DNA from: Bacteroidales bacterium
GTDB lineage: Bacteria; Bacteroidota; Bacteroidia; Bacteroidales; 4484-276
Assembly (NCBI GenBank): GCA_035647615.1
Contig: DASRND010000002.1
Span: forward strand, 39,850-103,849
Direction of reading: 5' to 3'
DNA: 64,000 nt
The translations under genes and the position numbers were made by a program. The notes below the pieces were generated by a model, which was not told where the DNA came from, made no database searches, and was given only the letters and a program-made list of their open reading frames with translations. Position 1 is the stretch's first letter; the number at the start of each line of letters is the position of its first letter. Positions 1-9,096 of the stretch are shown here, piece after piece.

Positions 1-1
1 T

Positions 2-73
2 GTCTTCATTTTGATGAATGGTGCAAAATTAGGAACTTCTTTGGTACCTGAGGACCCAGCCTTTGATTTTTAA
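2..73 (+). CDS. Possible C-terminal tail of a gene cut by the window edge
   Basis: An open frame enters from the left edge and stops at TAA 71-73, giving about 23 residues ending PEDPAFDF. This is too short to identify, and another frame is open to about position 52, so the frame choice is a guess. The rest of 74-336 holds no gene that I can see. Confidence 0.2.
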   Translation, partial: VFILMNGAKLGTSLVPEDPAFDF

Positions 74-336
74 TAATTTCTCTCCAATTGGAGGATTTAT
101 TGCGGAACGTGTTCCATTAAATAGCAGTACAAAAGCAATTGATAATAAACTACTTTTGACGCCATTATGAACCGGAAATCTGCAACACATCAACCCGCCA
201 AAAGCCGCTCAAGCACGCACAAGCTGCTGATGTTTCTGTACATCTTTTCCTTTTTTTAAGATTGCATCCTTCCCTTACGGAATCTTCTTCTTGTTTCTCT
301 TTTCTTCTTTTTTAAAAAATAATTTTGACTTGTTCC

Positions 337-1584
337 ATGGAAGCGTTGTACTCATATTTCAATCAGCTGTTATCAACACAAAAAAAGGCTTTTGCCTCCT
401 GGCCGCAGTTGCGGTGGCTCAATGCCTGGGAAAATACCGCATTAGGCGATCGTCGCCAGAGTCTTTTGCAGGACGAGCGTCACGGATGGTTATTTAAAAA
501 CACCAAACCCTTTCACAAGCACATTTCCAAAGGATGCATGCAATGCGGGCTTGGTCGCTGGAGCTGTTTGTTTATCACCAACAAGTGCAACGGCGGTTGT
601 TTCTACTGTCCGTCGGCGCAAGTGACCGACACGGTGCCATCGTCGCAGATGCTCACCTTCGACACGCCGGAGGCTTACGCCGAATATGTGCGATGGATGA
701 ACTTTGCCGGGGTGAGCTTTAGCGGAGGCGAGCCGCTGCTTTACTTTGAACGTACATTGTCTTACCTCCAAAGCGTTCGCCGGCATTGCGATGCTTCCGT
801 TTACATCTGGCTTTACACAAATGGCATTGCCGGAAATACCGACATGTACCGGCGACTGGCAGCCGAAGGTCTCGACGAGATACGCTTTGATATTGGCGCC
901 ACCGCCAACAGCCTGGAAAATGTGAAGCAGGCCTGCGGCATCATTCCCAACATCACCATCGAAATACCGGCAGTGCCCGAAGACGTCGAAACGCTGAAAG
1001 CCTTGCTTCCGCAAATGATTGATCTGGGAATTACCAACCTAAACCTGCATCAGATGCGATTGACGCAACATAATGTAAAACATTTGGCCAAAAGAAATTA
1101 TACTTTTGTGGCTGCCGAACGACCTGTTGTGCTGGAGTCAGAAATGGCGGCGTTGGAAATATTGGATTTTACCCACAGCCTGGATTGGAATATCGGCATC
1201 AACTATTGTGCTTTTGATTATAAAAACAGATTTCAAAAGGCCGGCTATCGGCACATGTTGGCCGAAAGATTTGCGGAAGCCGGAGAGACGATAACAGAAA
1301 ATGGATACATCAGAAAATATAATGAACAAGCGTTGAGTTATGAAAATATTTTGCTGACCGACGATCAGCGCCTGGTGGCAAATCATTTGAAAACAATCAC
1401 ATTAAAACATAAAGTTTATTCATTGATGAGGACAGAATCGGTAAGTGTCGACATAGAAACAGAAGCGCAGGTAGAAATAACCGCTCTGATGGAGCAACGC
1501 CCGGCGCAGCCTCCGGAGCAGCAGCACCTGTTTGAGATATGGCGACACGAATACATCGAGGAAGGTCTTCGGAATTATTTTTAA
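337..1584 (+). CDS. Radical SAM enzyme with extra N-terminal cysteines
   Basis: The protein is about 415 residues. The radical SAM cluster motif CNGGCFYC (CxxxCxxC) lies near residues 85-92, followed by the glycine-rich SFSGGEPLL strand that binds SAM. A second cysteine set, CMQCGLGRWSC, precedes the motif and could bind another cluster. The ATG at 337 is preferred; an upstream in-frame TTG at 325 is less likely. The gene ends 3 bp before the GNAT-RimK gene, so the two are probably cotranscribed and may act on the same substrate. Radical SAM plus ATP-grasp suggests peptide or small-molecule modification, but no precursor peptide is visible and the substrate is unknown. Confidence 0.85.
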   Translation: MEALYSYFNQLLSTQKKAFASWPQLRWLNAWENTALGDRRQSLLQDERHGWLFKNTKPFHKHISKGCMQCGLGRWSCLFITNKCNGGCFYCPSAQVTDTVPSSQMLTFDTPEAYAEYVRWMNFAGVSFSGGEPLLYFERTLSYLQSVRRHCDASVYIWLYTNGIAGNTDMYRRLAAEGLDEIRFDIGATANSLENVKQACGIIPNITIEIPAVPEDVETLKALLPQMIDLGITNLNLHQMRLTQHNVKHLAKRNYTFVAAERPVVLESEMAALEILDFTHSLDWNIGINYCAFDYKNRFQKAGYRHMLAERFAEAGETITENGYIRKYNEQALSYENILLTDDQRLVANHLKTITLKHKVYSLMRTESVSVDIETEAQVEITALMEQRPAQPPEQQHLFEIWRHEYIEEGLRNYF

Positions 1585-1587
1585 ATA

Positions 1588-3552
1588 ATGGACAGAAAAT
1601 TCAAACGTGCCGAAATCGACGATTTGCCCTTTTTGGAAAAAGTAGAAGAGGCATGTTTCCCCACATTTCAACAGACTTCGCGACGGATGCTCCGACTGGG
1701 CATCACCAGCCTCTTTCAGGACGTGCTGATTTGTCGCATCAAAATTAAAAATCAATGGACCGAAGTGGGATCGCTGGTGATGCATCTGCACAAGCACACC
1801 CTGCGCCTTTATTCCATTGGTGTGCTACCCGAATACCGCGGCATGAACCTGGGCAAGATGATGCTGACATACTGCATCGATCTGGCGCGCGGCAAAGGTT
1901 TCGAGAAAGTTACACTCGAAGCTTACGCCGGCGATGAGATGCTGATAGCCTGGTACGAGAGTTTTGGTTTTAAAATTGCCGGACATCTGAGCGATTATTA
2001 CGAAAAAGGCAAGGACGCCGTAAAAATGAACTACCAGCTAAAGGTGGTGAAAGAAAAAACCACCCGCGAAAATATCGTGGTGGTGGACAGCGTGCGCAAC
2101 TTCCGCCCTGACATCGAAAATGTGAAAGTGGTCTCGGCCAAAAAGTACATCTCCGATCAGAAATACCAGGAGCTGAAGAATGCCCGGGTATTCAACCTTT
2201 GTAACTCCTATCGCTACCAAAGCATGGGATATTATGTTTCGCTGCTGGCTTCGGCGCGCGACCACCGCGTGATACCCAGCGTGGCCACCATCGGCGACTA
2301 CCGCAATATCTCCATTATCAAAAGCATTTCTACGGAGGTAGATGATCTGATACAAAAATCGCTCAACGGGCTGGAGCAAACGAGGCTGTCGATTGTGTTG
2401 TACTTTGGGTACACCCTAAATGAGAAATACAAACTGCTGGCCGGACGACTTTACAAACTTTTCGAGACGCCCATCCTGCAAATTAGCTTTACCAAAAGCG
2501 ACAAATGGTACATCCAGAAGGTAACGCCCATGGGCATCAATAAACTCGACGACGCCGACAAAGAGCAGCTTTACGAGTTTATGCAGGAGTTTTTTGCGCG
2601 AAAGCGCTTTGCGATCCCCAGGTTGAAAAACTACAAATACGACCTGGCCATTTTGGTGAATCCTGATGAGAAGAATCCTCCATCTGACGCGCGGGCACTC
2701 GAGAAGTTTAAGGCTGTGGCCGACAAACGCGGGTTTTATACCGAATTTATCACGCGCGAAGACCTGAACCGATTGAGTGAGTTCGACGCACTTTTTATTC
2801 GCGAAACCACCAATGTGAACAACTACACCTACAGCTTTTCGCGCATGGCCTACAGCGAAGGCCTTGTGGTGATTGACGATCCGTGGTCGATCCTCAGGTG
2901 TTCTAACAAAATTTATCTCTACGAGCGGATGGCGCTCAACAAGATAAAAATGCCTTACTCCAAAGTGATCAGCAAGTGGGGCTTCAAAAGTAACTCGATG
3001 GCCGGGCTTAAGTTCCCGATGGTACTCAAGCAGCCCGATGGCTCTTTTTCGCTTGGCGTAACCAAGGTGGAAAACCATGAAGATATGAACGAGCAACTGA
3101 AGGAGCTTTTCAAAAATTCAGAGCTTATCATCGCACAGTCGTTTATGCCCAGCGAATACGACTGGCGCATTGGCATACTGGATCACCAGGTACTTTTTGG
3201 GTGCAAATATTATATGGCCAAAGGACATTGGCAAATTTACAACTGGAAAGGCAAAGCCGCCGACCAGGAAGGCAACTTCGAAACGGTGCCGCTGCATCTG
3301 ATACCACCCAAAATCATCAAGACGGCGCTGAAGGCTTCGGCGCTCATCGGCGACGGACTTTATGGCGTAGACCTGAAGGAGGTGAACGGCGAAGTTTATC
3401 TCATCGAGGTAAACGACAATCCCAACATCGACGCGGGCGTGGAAGACAAGCTGCTCAAAGACGATCTCTACCGCCGCATCGTCGATTCGCTTTTCAACCG
3501 CATCGAACTCTCGCGCAACATGTCCAAATTTATCGCCGCCGACCCGGTGTAA
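1588..3552 (+). CDS. GNAT acetyltransferase fused to RimK-like ATP-grasp ligase
   Basis: This is a 654-residue two-domain protein. Residues about 1-160 form a GNAT N-acetyltransferase (IGVLPEYRGMNLGKMM is the acetyl-CoA loop). A middle region resembles the RimK-associated N-terminal domain. Residues about 420-640 form an ATP-grasp ligase with the metal-binding end GVDLKEVNGEVYLIEVNDNP. RimK-type enzymes add amino acids such as glutamate to a carboxylate with ATP. GNAT-RimK fusions occur in Bacteroidota and Proteobacteria without a firmly assigned substrate. It is translationally close to the preceding radical SAM gene. Confidence 0.85.
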   Translation: MDRKFKRAEIDDLPFLEKVEEACFPTFQQTSRRMLRLGITSLFQDVLICRIKIKNQWTEVGSLVMHLHKHTLRLYSIGVLPEYRGMNLGKMMLTYCIDLARGKGFEKVTLEAYAGDEMLIAWYESFGFKIAGHLSDYYEKGKDAVKMNYQLKVVKEKTTRENIVVVDSVRNFRPDIENVKVVSAKKYISDQKYQELKNARVFNLCNSYRYQSMGYYVSLLASARDHRVIPSVATIGDYRNISIIKSISTEVDDLIQKSLNGLEQTRLSIVLYFGYTLNEKYKLLAGRLYKLFETPILQISFTKSDKWYIQKVTPMGINKLDDADKEQLYEFMQEFFARKRFAIPRLKNYKYDLAILVNPDEKNPPSDARALEKFKAVADKRGFYTEFITREDLNRLSEFDALFIRETTNVNNYTYSFSRMAYSEGLVVIDDPWSILRCSNKIYLYERMALNKIKMPYSKVISKWGFKSNSMAGLKFPMVLKQPDGSFSLGVTKVENHEDMNEQLKELFKNSELIIAQSFMPSEYDWRIGILDHQVLFGCKYYMAKGHWQIYNWKGKAADQEGNFETVPLHLIPPKIIKTALKASALIGDGLYGVDLKEVNGEVYLIEVNDNPNIDAGVEDKLLKDDLYRRIVDSLFNRIELSRNMSKFIAADPV

Positions 3553-3667
3553 AGGCCGATGGGGATAGAGAATTAGCACAAGCTATTGTTAAAAAATGAA
3601 TTAGCAAAACAGTTATCACTACTATCCTTTTAATAAAGTAGCGAAAACCGGGTTCGGCCAAAAACCA

Positions 3668-3675
3668 TATTTTTG
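3668..3675 (+). promoter_or_regulatory. Candidate Bacteroidota -7 element for the glycogen fusion gene
   Basis: TATTTTTG fits the Bacteroidota TAnnTTTG -7 consensus and lies about 40 bp before the ATG at 3716. No good -33 TTTG is seen at the right distance. Confidence 0.3.
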
Positions 3676-3715
3676 CATGCTTTTAAAGGAAACGTCATTC
3701 AACTAAATTTCAACT

Positions 3716-6700
3716 ATGGAAACTAAAGAATTAAAAAAGCCTAACTATATTTTCGAAACGAGCTGGGAAATCTGCAACATGATCGGTGGCATCTACACGG
3801 TGCTGTCGACCAAAGCGCCTCTGCTGCAACATGAATATGGCGACCACTACATTACCATTGGACCGGACGTATGGAAAGAAACGCGCGCCAACCCCGATTT
3901 TATCGAAGACCACGAACTACTGGCCGAGTGGCGTGAGGCTGCCGCCGACGAAGGTCTGCATTTCAGGGTGGGCAGATGGAACATCCCCTCCCACCCTATC
4001 GCTCTGCTGGTGGACTTTACAGGCCTTTTCCCGGAAAAAGACATCATCTTTTCCAGGTTGTGGGAAAAATACAAAGTCGACTCCATCAGCGGCGGCTGGG
4101 ATTACGCAGAGCCGGCAATGTTTGGCTATGCCGTGGGAAGAGTGATAGAGAATTTTTACAAATACAATCTTTCGTTCAGCGACCGTGTGGTAGCACATTT
4201 TCATGAATGGATGACGGGAACGGGGGTACTTTATCTCAACGAGTTTGTGCCTCAGGTTGCCACCATTTTTACTACACACGCCACCACCATCGGGCGCGCC
4301 ATTTCCGGAAACGGCCTGCCTTTGTATGGTAAGATGGATCAATACAACGGCGAAGATATGGCCCGTCGTTTTGGAATGATTTCGCGCTTTTCGCTGGAAC
4401 AGAAAACTGCACAAAACGCCGACGCCTTCACAGTGGTGAGCAATACCACCGCCCGCGAAGCCGATAAACTGCTTAAAAAAGCGGTTGACGTTGTTACACC
4501 CAATGGCTTTTCAAAGTCGATGATACTCGACGAAAAACCTGCAACAGAGAAACGCGAAAAAGCACGTGCAAAACTTTTCCAGGTTGCCGATGCACTTTTT
4601 AATCAAAAAGTACCCCGCGACACATTTATCACCCTCACCAGCGGTCGTTACGAATTTCGCAACAAAGGCATCAATCTTTTCATTGAAGCCATCGGACAAC
4701 TGGCGCAGCAACATCCCGATAAGGAAATTTTAGCTTTTGTAAAAATTCCCGGAAATCAAAGCGGCCCGCGTGCTGAGCTAAAAAAACGCATGGAAAATCC
4801 GGATTTTGATCATCCCACCTCCGGCGAATTACTGACGCATGACTTATACGAAATAGATCAGGACGCCATCCTGAAAGAGATCAAAAAAGTTGGTCTTAAA
4901 AATCAGCCCGGCGACAAGGTGCGCGTCATCTTCGTGCCCGCCTACCTCAACGGGCATGATGGCATTTTCGATTTGAGTTATTACACACTTCTTACCGGCT
5001 GCGACTTTACGGTATTTCCATCCTACTACGAACCTTGGGGATATACTCCGCTGGAGAGCGTTGCCTTCCGTGTGCCAACACTTACCACCGAGCAGGCTGG
5101 CTTTGGCCAATGGGTAAAAAGCTCATTCAAAGACAAACACCCCGGCGTAGTGGTGGCCAACCGAACTGACGACAATGATGCCGAAATGGTGGTGCAAATC
5201 ACCGAATCGATACTGCACTATGCCGGCATGGATAAAAACCAAATGCTTGCAGCACGCGAGAATGCTGCGCAAGTAGCAATGGCCGCTCAATGGGAAAACT
5301 TTATCGACTTCTATCGCCAGGCGTATTCTATTGCACTCGAAAAAGTAGCCGGACGCACAAAAACTTTCCCGACAAGTATTATCAAGGGCACAAAGAAAAA
5401 ACTCACCGAAGCTCCAAGCAAAGACATGCCGATATGGAAGCGGGTGACTATAGAACCCAGTATTCCCGAAAAGCTCAAAGGCTTGCAGGAGCTTTCGCGC
5501 AACATGTGGTGGTCGTGGAATTACAAAGCTACTGAGCTGTTCGAATCCATCAACCCGCCCCTTTGGAAAGAATTTAGCCAAAACCCCATTGCCCTGCTCG
5601 ACACGCTAAACATTTATGAGTGGGAGAAGCTGGAGAAAAATAAGGACTTTATTAAACGCTACCATGAAACTTACGACAAGTTCAAGAAATATCTGGATGA
5701 ATCCAAAAATAAACCCTCCAAACAAATCGCCTATTTCAGCATGGAATATGGCCTGCACCAGTCACTGAAACTCTATTCGGGCGGTCTGGGAATTCTGGCA
5801 GGCGACTACCTTAAAGAATGCAGCGACTCCAACGAGAATTTGGTAGGCGTTGGGCTGCTGTATCGTTTTGGCTATTTCCAGCAAAGCATCTCCTTGTTTG
5901 GTGATCAGGTGGCGGAATATCAGACACAGAAGTTTTCGAAGTTGCCCGTGCAAAAAGTTATGGATACGGATGGCGACCAACTGACAATAAAAATCGGGCT
6001 GCCGGGTCGGGTGCTTTTTGCGCGCGTATGGCGGTGCGACGTAGGTCGTATCCCTCTGATTTTGCTCGACACCGACTTTGAGAAAAACGCTGATTTTGAC
6101 CGCTCGATTACGCATCAGCTTTACGGCGGTGATCTGGAAAACCGGCTCAAACAGGAAATACTGCTTGGCGTAGGTGGCATACGAGTCTTGAAAGCTATGG
6201 GGATAGAACCTGACATATACCACAGCAATGAGGGGCACTCTGCTTTTATCGGACTCGAGAGGCTGCGATATCTTATTCAGGCCGAAAAACTCGACTTCAA
6301 CAAAGCCCTCGAAGTAGTGCGTTCTTCTACGTTGTTTACAACTCATACTCCCGTACCGGCAGGACACGATTATTTTAGCGAAGACCTCCTGCGTACCTAC
6401 TTTCCACACTACCCCGACCGGCTCAATATTTCGTGGAACGACATGATGAATCTGGGCAAGTTTCACCCCAACAGTCCGCACGAGATGTTTTCGATGAGTG
6501 TGCTGGCGGCGCGCCTGTCGCAGGAGATCAACGGTGTAAGCCGCATCCACGGGCGTGTATCGAAAACGATGTTTGCGCCACTTTTTGAAGGGTATTTTCC
6601 CGAAGAAAACCAAATTGGGTACGTTACCAACGGCGTGCATCTACCCACCTGGGCCGCCAAGCCCTGGAAAACGGTCTATAAAAAAGAATTTGGTGAAGAC

Positions 6701-7963
6701 TACAAAAACAATCAGCTCAACTTCGATATGTGGAAACGCATACAGAAGGTGGATGATGCTGAGATATGGAAAACGCGCAAGCAGCTCAAAAAAGAGCTGA
6801 TCGAATACATCTGCGATCGTCTGGGTAGCGACATGACCAAACGTCAGGAAAATCCAAAGCTGGTGATCAACACCATAGAAGCCATAAAAGACAATGCGCT
6901 GACAATAGGGTTTGCCCGCCGTTTTGCAACTTACAAACGCGCCAAGCTTCTATTCTCCAATCTGGATCGTTTGGCTCGCCTTGTTAACGCTACCGGACGC
7001 CCAATGCTGTTTATCTACGCCGGAAAAGCCCATCCGCGCGATACTATGGGACAGGAGCTTATCAAAAGAATTATCGAGATCAGCAAAACGCCCAACTTTA
7101 TCGGAAAAGTCATTTTTATCGAAAATTACGATATCGATCTGGCGCAAAAACTTATCCCCGGTGTCGATATCTGGCTCAATACACCTACCCGACCACTGGA
7201 AGCTTCCGGAACGAGTGGAATAAAAGCCGTCATGAATGGCGTAGTCAATTTCTCGGTACTCGACGGCTGGTGGGCCGAAGGATATCAGCCCAATGCAGGC
7301 TTTGCCGTCTCCGAAGCCCGCACCTATGCCAACCAGCAGTTTCAGGACGAACTCGACGCCGAAATCATCTACAACCTCTTTGAAGAAGAAATCGTTCCGT
7401 TGTATTTCGATGTAAACGAGCAGGGAATTCCCACACGATGGATTCAGCATATCAAAAACACCATCTCGGAGATTGCCCCCAACTTTACCATGAAACGAAT
7501 GCTCGAAGATTATCACACAAAATTTTATGATAAACTCATCGACCGTGCCAAAACCATGAATCGCGACAACTACAAGCTGGCAGGCGAATATGCCGCCTGG
7601 AAGCAGGAAATGACCAACAAATGGCCGCATCTGCGTCTCGAAAAACTAATGGTACCCGATTCCAGCACACAAGCGCTCACCATCGCGGATGATTTTTCGA
7701 CAGAAGTCGTCATCTACACCAACGGCATAAAAGCTGAACACCTGGGTGTAGAAGTGCTCTTTGGCAAAAAATCGGAAGGGAAAATCAGCAAAATACTTTT
7801 CAGCAAAGAGATGCCGCTGGTAGAGGTAAAAGACCAAATGGCGCGTTTTGCTACTGATATTCATGCTTTCAAAGCGGGCACCTACAACTATTCTTTCCGC
7901 ATCTTCCCGAAGCATGAGCTTATGCCCCACCGTCAGGATTTCTGCCTGCAGAAGTGGGTGTAG
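3716..7963 (+). CDS. Glycogen synthase (GT3-like)/alpha-glucan phosphorylase (GT35) fusion
   Basis: The protein has 1415 residues. Residues about 1-555 resemble the eukaryote-type glycogen synthase family GT3 (N-terminal ETSWEICNMIGGIYTVLSTK, later YYEPWGYTPLESVAF). Residues about 580-1415 are an alpha-glucan phosphorylase of the short bacterial type (SRNMWWSWN start, SNEGHSAFIGLERL). The pyridoxal-phosphate site EASGTSGIKA places the cofactor lysine at about residue 1170. The protein therefore joins glucan elongation from a nucleotide sugar with phosphorolytic release of glucose 1-phosphate. It stands alone, with a strong terminator directly after it. Both active-site signatures look intact. 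Confidence 0.93.
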   Translation: METKELKKPNYIFETSWEICNMIGGIYTVLSTKAPLLQHEYGDHYITIGPDVWKETRANPDFIEDHELLAEWREAAADEGLHFRVGRWNIPSHPIALLVDFTGLFPEKDIIFSRLWEKYKVDSISGGWDYAEPAMFGYAVGRVIENFYKYNLSFSDRVVAHFHEWMTGTGVLYLNEFVPQVATIFTTHATTIGRAISGNGLPLYGKMDQYNGEDMARRFGMISRFSLEQKTAQNADAFTVVSNTTAREADKLLKKAVDVVTPNGFSKSMILDEKPATEKREKARAKLFQVADALFNQKVPRDTFITLTSGRYEFRNKGINLFIEAIGQLAQQHPDKEILAFVKIPGNQSGPRAELKKRMENPDFDHPTSGELLTHDLYEIDQDAILKEIKKVGLKNQPGDKVRVIFVPAYLNGHDGIFDLSYYTLLTGCDFTVFPSYYEPWGYTPLESVAFRVPTLTTEQAGFGQWVKSSFKDKHPGVVVANRTDDNDAEMVVQITESILHYAGMDKNQMLAARENAAQVAMAAQWENFIDFYRQAYSIALEKVAGRTKTFPTSIIKGTKKKLTEAPSKDMPIWKRVTIEPSIPEKLKGLQELSRNMWWSWNYKATELFESINPPLWKEFSQNPIALLDTLNIYEWEKLEKNKDFIKRYHETYDKFKKYLDESKNKPSKQIAYFSMEYGLHQSLKLYSGGLGILAGDYLKECSDSNENLVGVGLLYRFGYFQQSISLFGDQVAEYQTQKFSKLPVQKVMDTDGDQLTIKIGLPGRVLFARVWRCDVGRIPLILLDTDFEKNADFDRSITHQLYGGDLENRLKQEILLGVGGIRVLKAMGIEPDIYHSNEGHSAFIGLERLRYLIQAEKLDFNKALEVVRSSTLFTTHTPVPAGHDYFSEDLLRTYFPHYPDRLNISWNDMMNLGKFHPNSPHEMFSMSVLAARLSQEINGVSRIHGRVSKTMFAPLFEGYFPEENQIGYVTNGVHLPTWAAKPWKTVYKKEFGEDYKNNQLNFDMWKRIQKVDDAEIWKTRKQLKKELIEYICDRLGSDMTKRQENPKLVINTIEAIKDNALTIGFARRFATYKRAKLLFSNLDRLARLVNATGRPMLFIYAGKAHPRDTMGQELIKRIIEISKTPNFIGKVIFIENYDIDLAQKLIPGVDIWLNTPTRPLEASGTSGIKAVMNGVVNFSVLDGWWAEGYQPNAGFAVSEARTYANQQFQDELDAEIIYNLFEEEIVPLYFDVNEQGIPTRWIQHIKNTISEIAPNFTMKRMLEDYHTKFYDKLIDRAKTMNRDNYKLAGEYAAWKQEMTNKWPHLRLEKLMVPDSSTQALTIADDFSTEVVIYTNGIKAEHLGVEVLFGKKSEGKISKILFSKEMPLVEVKDQMARFATDIHAFKAGTYNYSFRIFPKHELMPHRQDFCLQKWV

Positions 7964-7994
7964 AGAAATAGTTTTTTATCAATAACCAATAAAA

Positions 7995-8024
7995 GATGCC
8001 GGAATGTTTTTCCGGCATCTTTTG
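7995..8024 (+). terminator. Rho-independent terminator after the glycogen fusion
   Basis: A perfect 10-bp stem GATGCCGGAA/TTCCGGCATC with a 5-nt loop is followed by TTTT. Confidence 0.85.
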
Positions 8025-8102
8025 CTTTCTGAATATCATTGACGAAAATTTGTCATTTAATCATAAGGGGTTACCACACAAAACGCCATCCGATTCTCTC
8101 AC

Positions 8103-8132
8103 TTTCGGAAAGTCATTTATCTGCTATCTTTG
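8103..8132 (+). promoter_or_regulatory. Candidate promoter for the PASTA-T9SS gene pair
   Basis: TATCTTTG at 8125-8132 fits the Bacteroidota -7 consensus. TTTC at 8103-8106, 18 bp upstream, is close to the -33 TTTG. The leader to the ATG at 8245 would be about 105 nt. Confidence 0.4.
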
Positions 8133-8244
8133 CCCTGCTGCAACTGCAATAAAAACAAGCATTAGCAGTTATTATTTTTTAAAAATTAGTGTCTTTTATT
8201 CATAAAGAAAAGGATATGACGGCTCCTGGTCATCAAAAGAATGT

Positions 8245-9096
8245 ATGCGGATAACAACGTTTTTGAAAAGCAAAATTTTTCTTAAAAATCTGGCCATAGC
8301 TGTGGTAGCTTTGGCGCTGCTGCTGTGGATTGCCATGATGAGCATCAATTTATACACACGTCACGGTGAGAATATCCGGGTACCGATGTTTACCGGCTTA
8401 CATGCCGCACAGCTTGCAGAGCATAATCAGGCCAACGATTTTGAATTTATCATCGTCGACTCCATTTACGACGACAAATATCACAAAGGAGAAGTTGTGC
8501 TGCAAAATCCCTATCCCGGCGCCACCGTAAAACGTGGACGCAAAATTTATGTCACGATCGTTGCCAGCGCTCCCGAAATGGTGAAGATGCCCAACCTTAG
8601 GGATTTGTCGCTGCGCCAGGCCGTAAACCAACTCAAGATTGCCGGTTTGCAGGCAGGCACCCTCACCTATGAAATCAACTTTGCCCGTAACGCCGTGCTG
8701 GATCAGCAGCTCAACGACACCACCGTCGTCCCCGGCACCGAGGTGATGAAAGGCACACACATCGACCTGACGCTGGGCACCGGCCTGAACAATGAAAAAA
8801 CCATCGTGCCGTTTTTACTTGGTATGACTTTGCAGCAAGCATCCGAGGCTATCCTCAACGCTTCGCTTAATATGGGTAGAATAAAATATTTTGACGGCAG
8901 CAGCAACGATCCCATGCGTGTTTATGCGCAACATCCCGACTGGCGGGAAACGGAATGGGTTGATATGGGCACACCGATGGAGCTGTGGCTGCGCTCAGAT
9001 GAATTTTACGATTTCGATTCGCTTGTGCAATCGATAAATGATCCTCCAGAAGAAATCGACGAAATCATTAATCAAGAGGAAGAACCAACAGAATGA
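8245..9096 (+). CDS. Membrane-anchored PASTA-domain protein
   Basis: The protein has 283 residues. A short cytoplasmic start is followed by one membrane helix (about residues 15-36) and then three PASTA repeats, at about 50-120, 121-185 and 188-258. The tail is acidic. Unlike Gram-positive PASTA proteins there is no kinase domain, so it is probably a periplasmic peptidoglycan-related or scaffolding protein. Its TGA overlaps the ATG of the next gene by 4 bp, indicating translational coupling. Confidence 0.88.
   Translation: MRITTFLKSKIFLKNLAIAVVALALLLWIAMMSINLYTRHGENIRVPMFTGLHAAQLAEHNQANDFEFIIVDSIYDDKYHKGEVVLQNPYPGATVKRGRKIYVTIVASAPEMVKMPNLRDLSLRQAVNQLKIAGLQAGTLTYEINFARNAVLDQQLNDTTVVPGTEVMKGTHIDLTLGTGLNNEKTIVPFLLGMTLQQASEAILNASLNMGRIKYFDGSSNDPMRVYAQHPDWRETEWVDMGTPMELWLRSDEFYDFDSLVQSINDPPEEIDEIINQEEEPTE

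Noticed and set aside
7996..8205. 69-codon open frame after the glycogen fusion
   Set aside because: It starts within a terminator stem and covers the promoter of the next gene.
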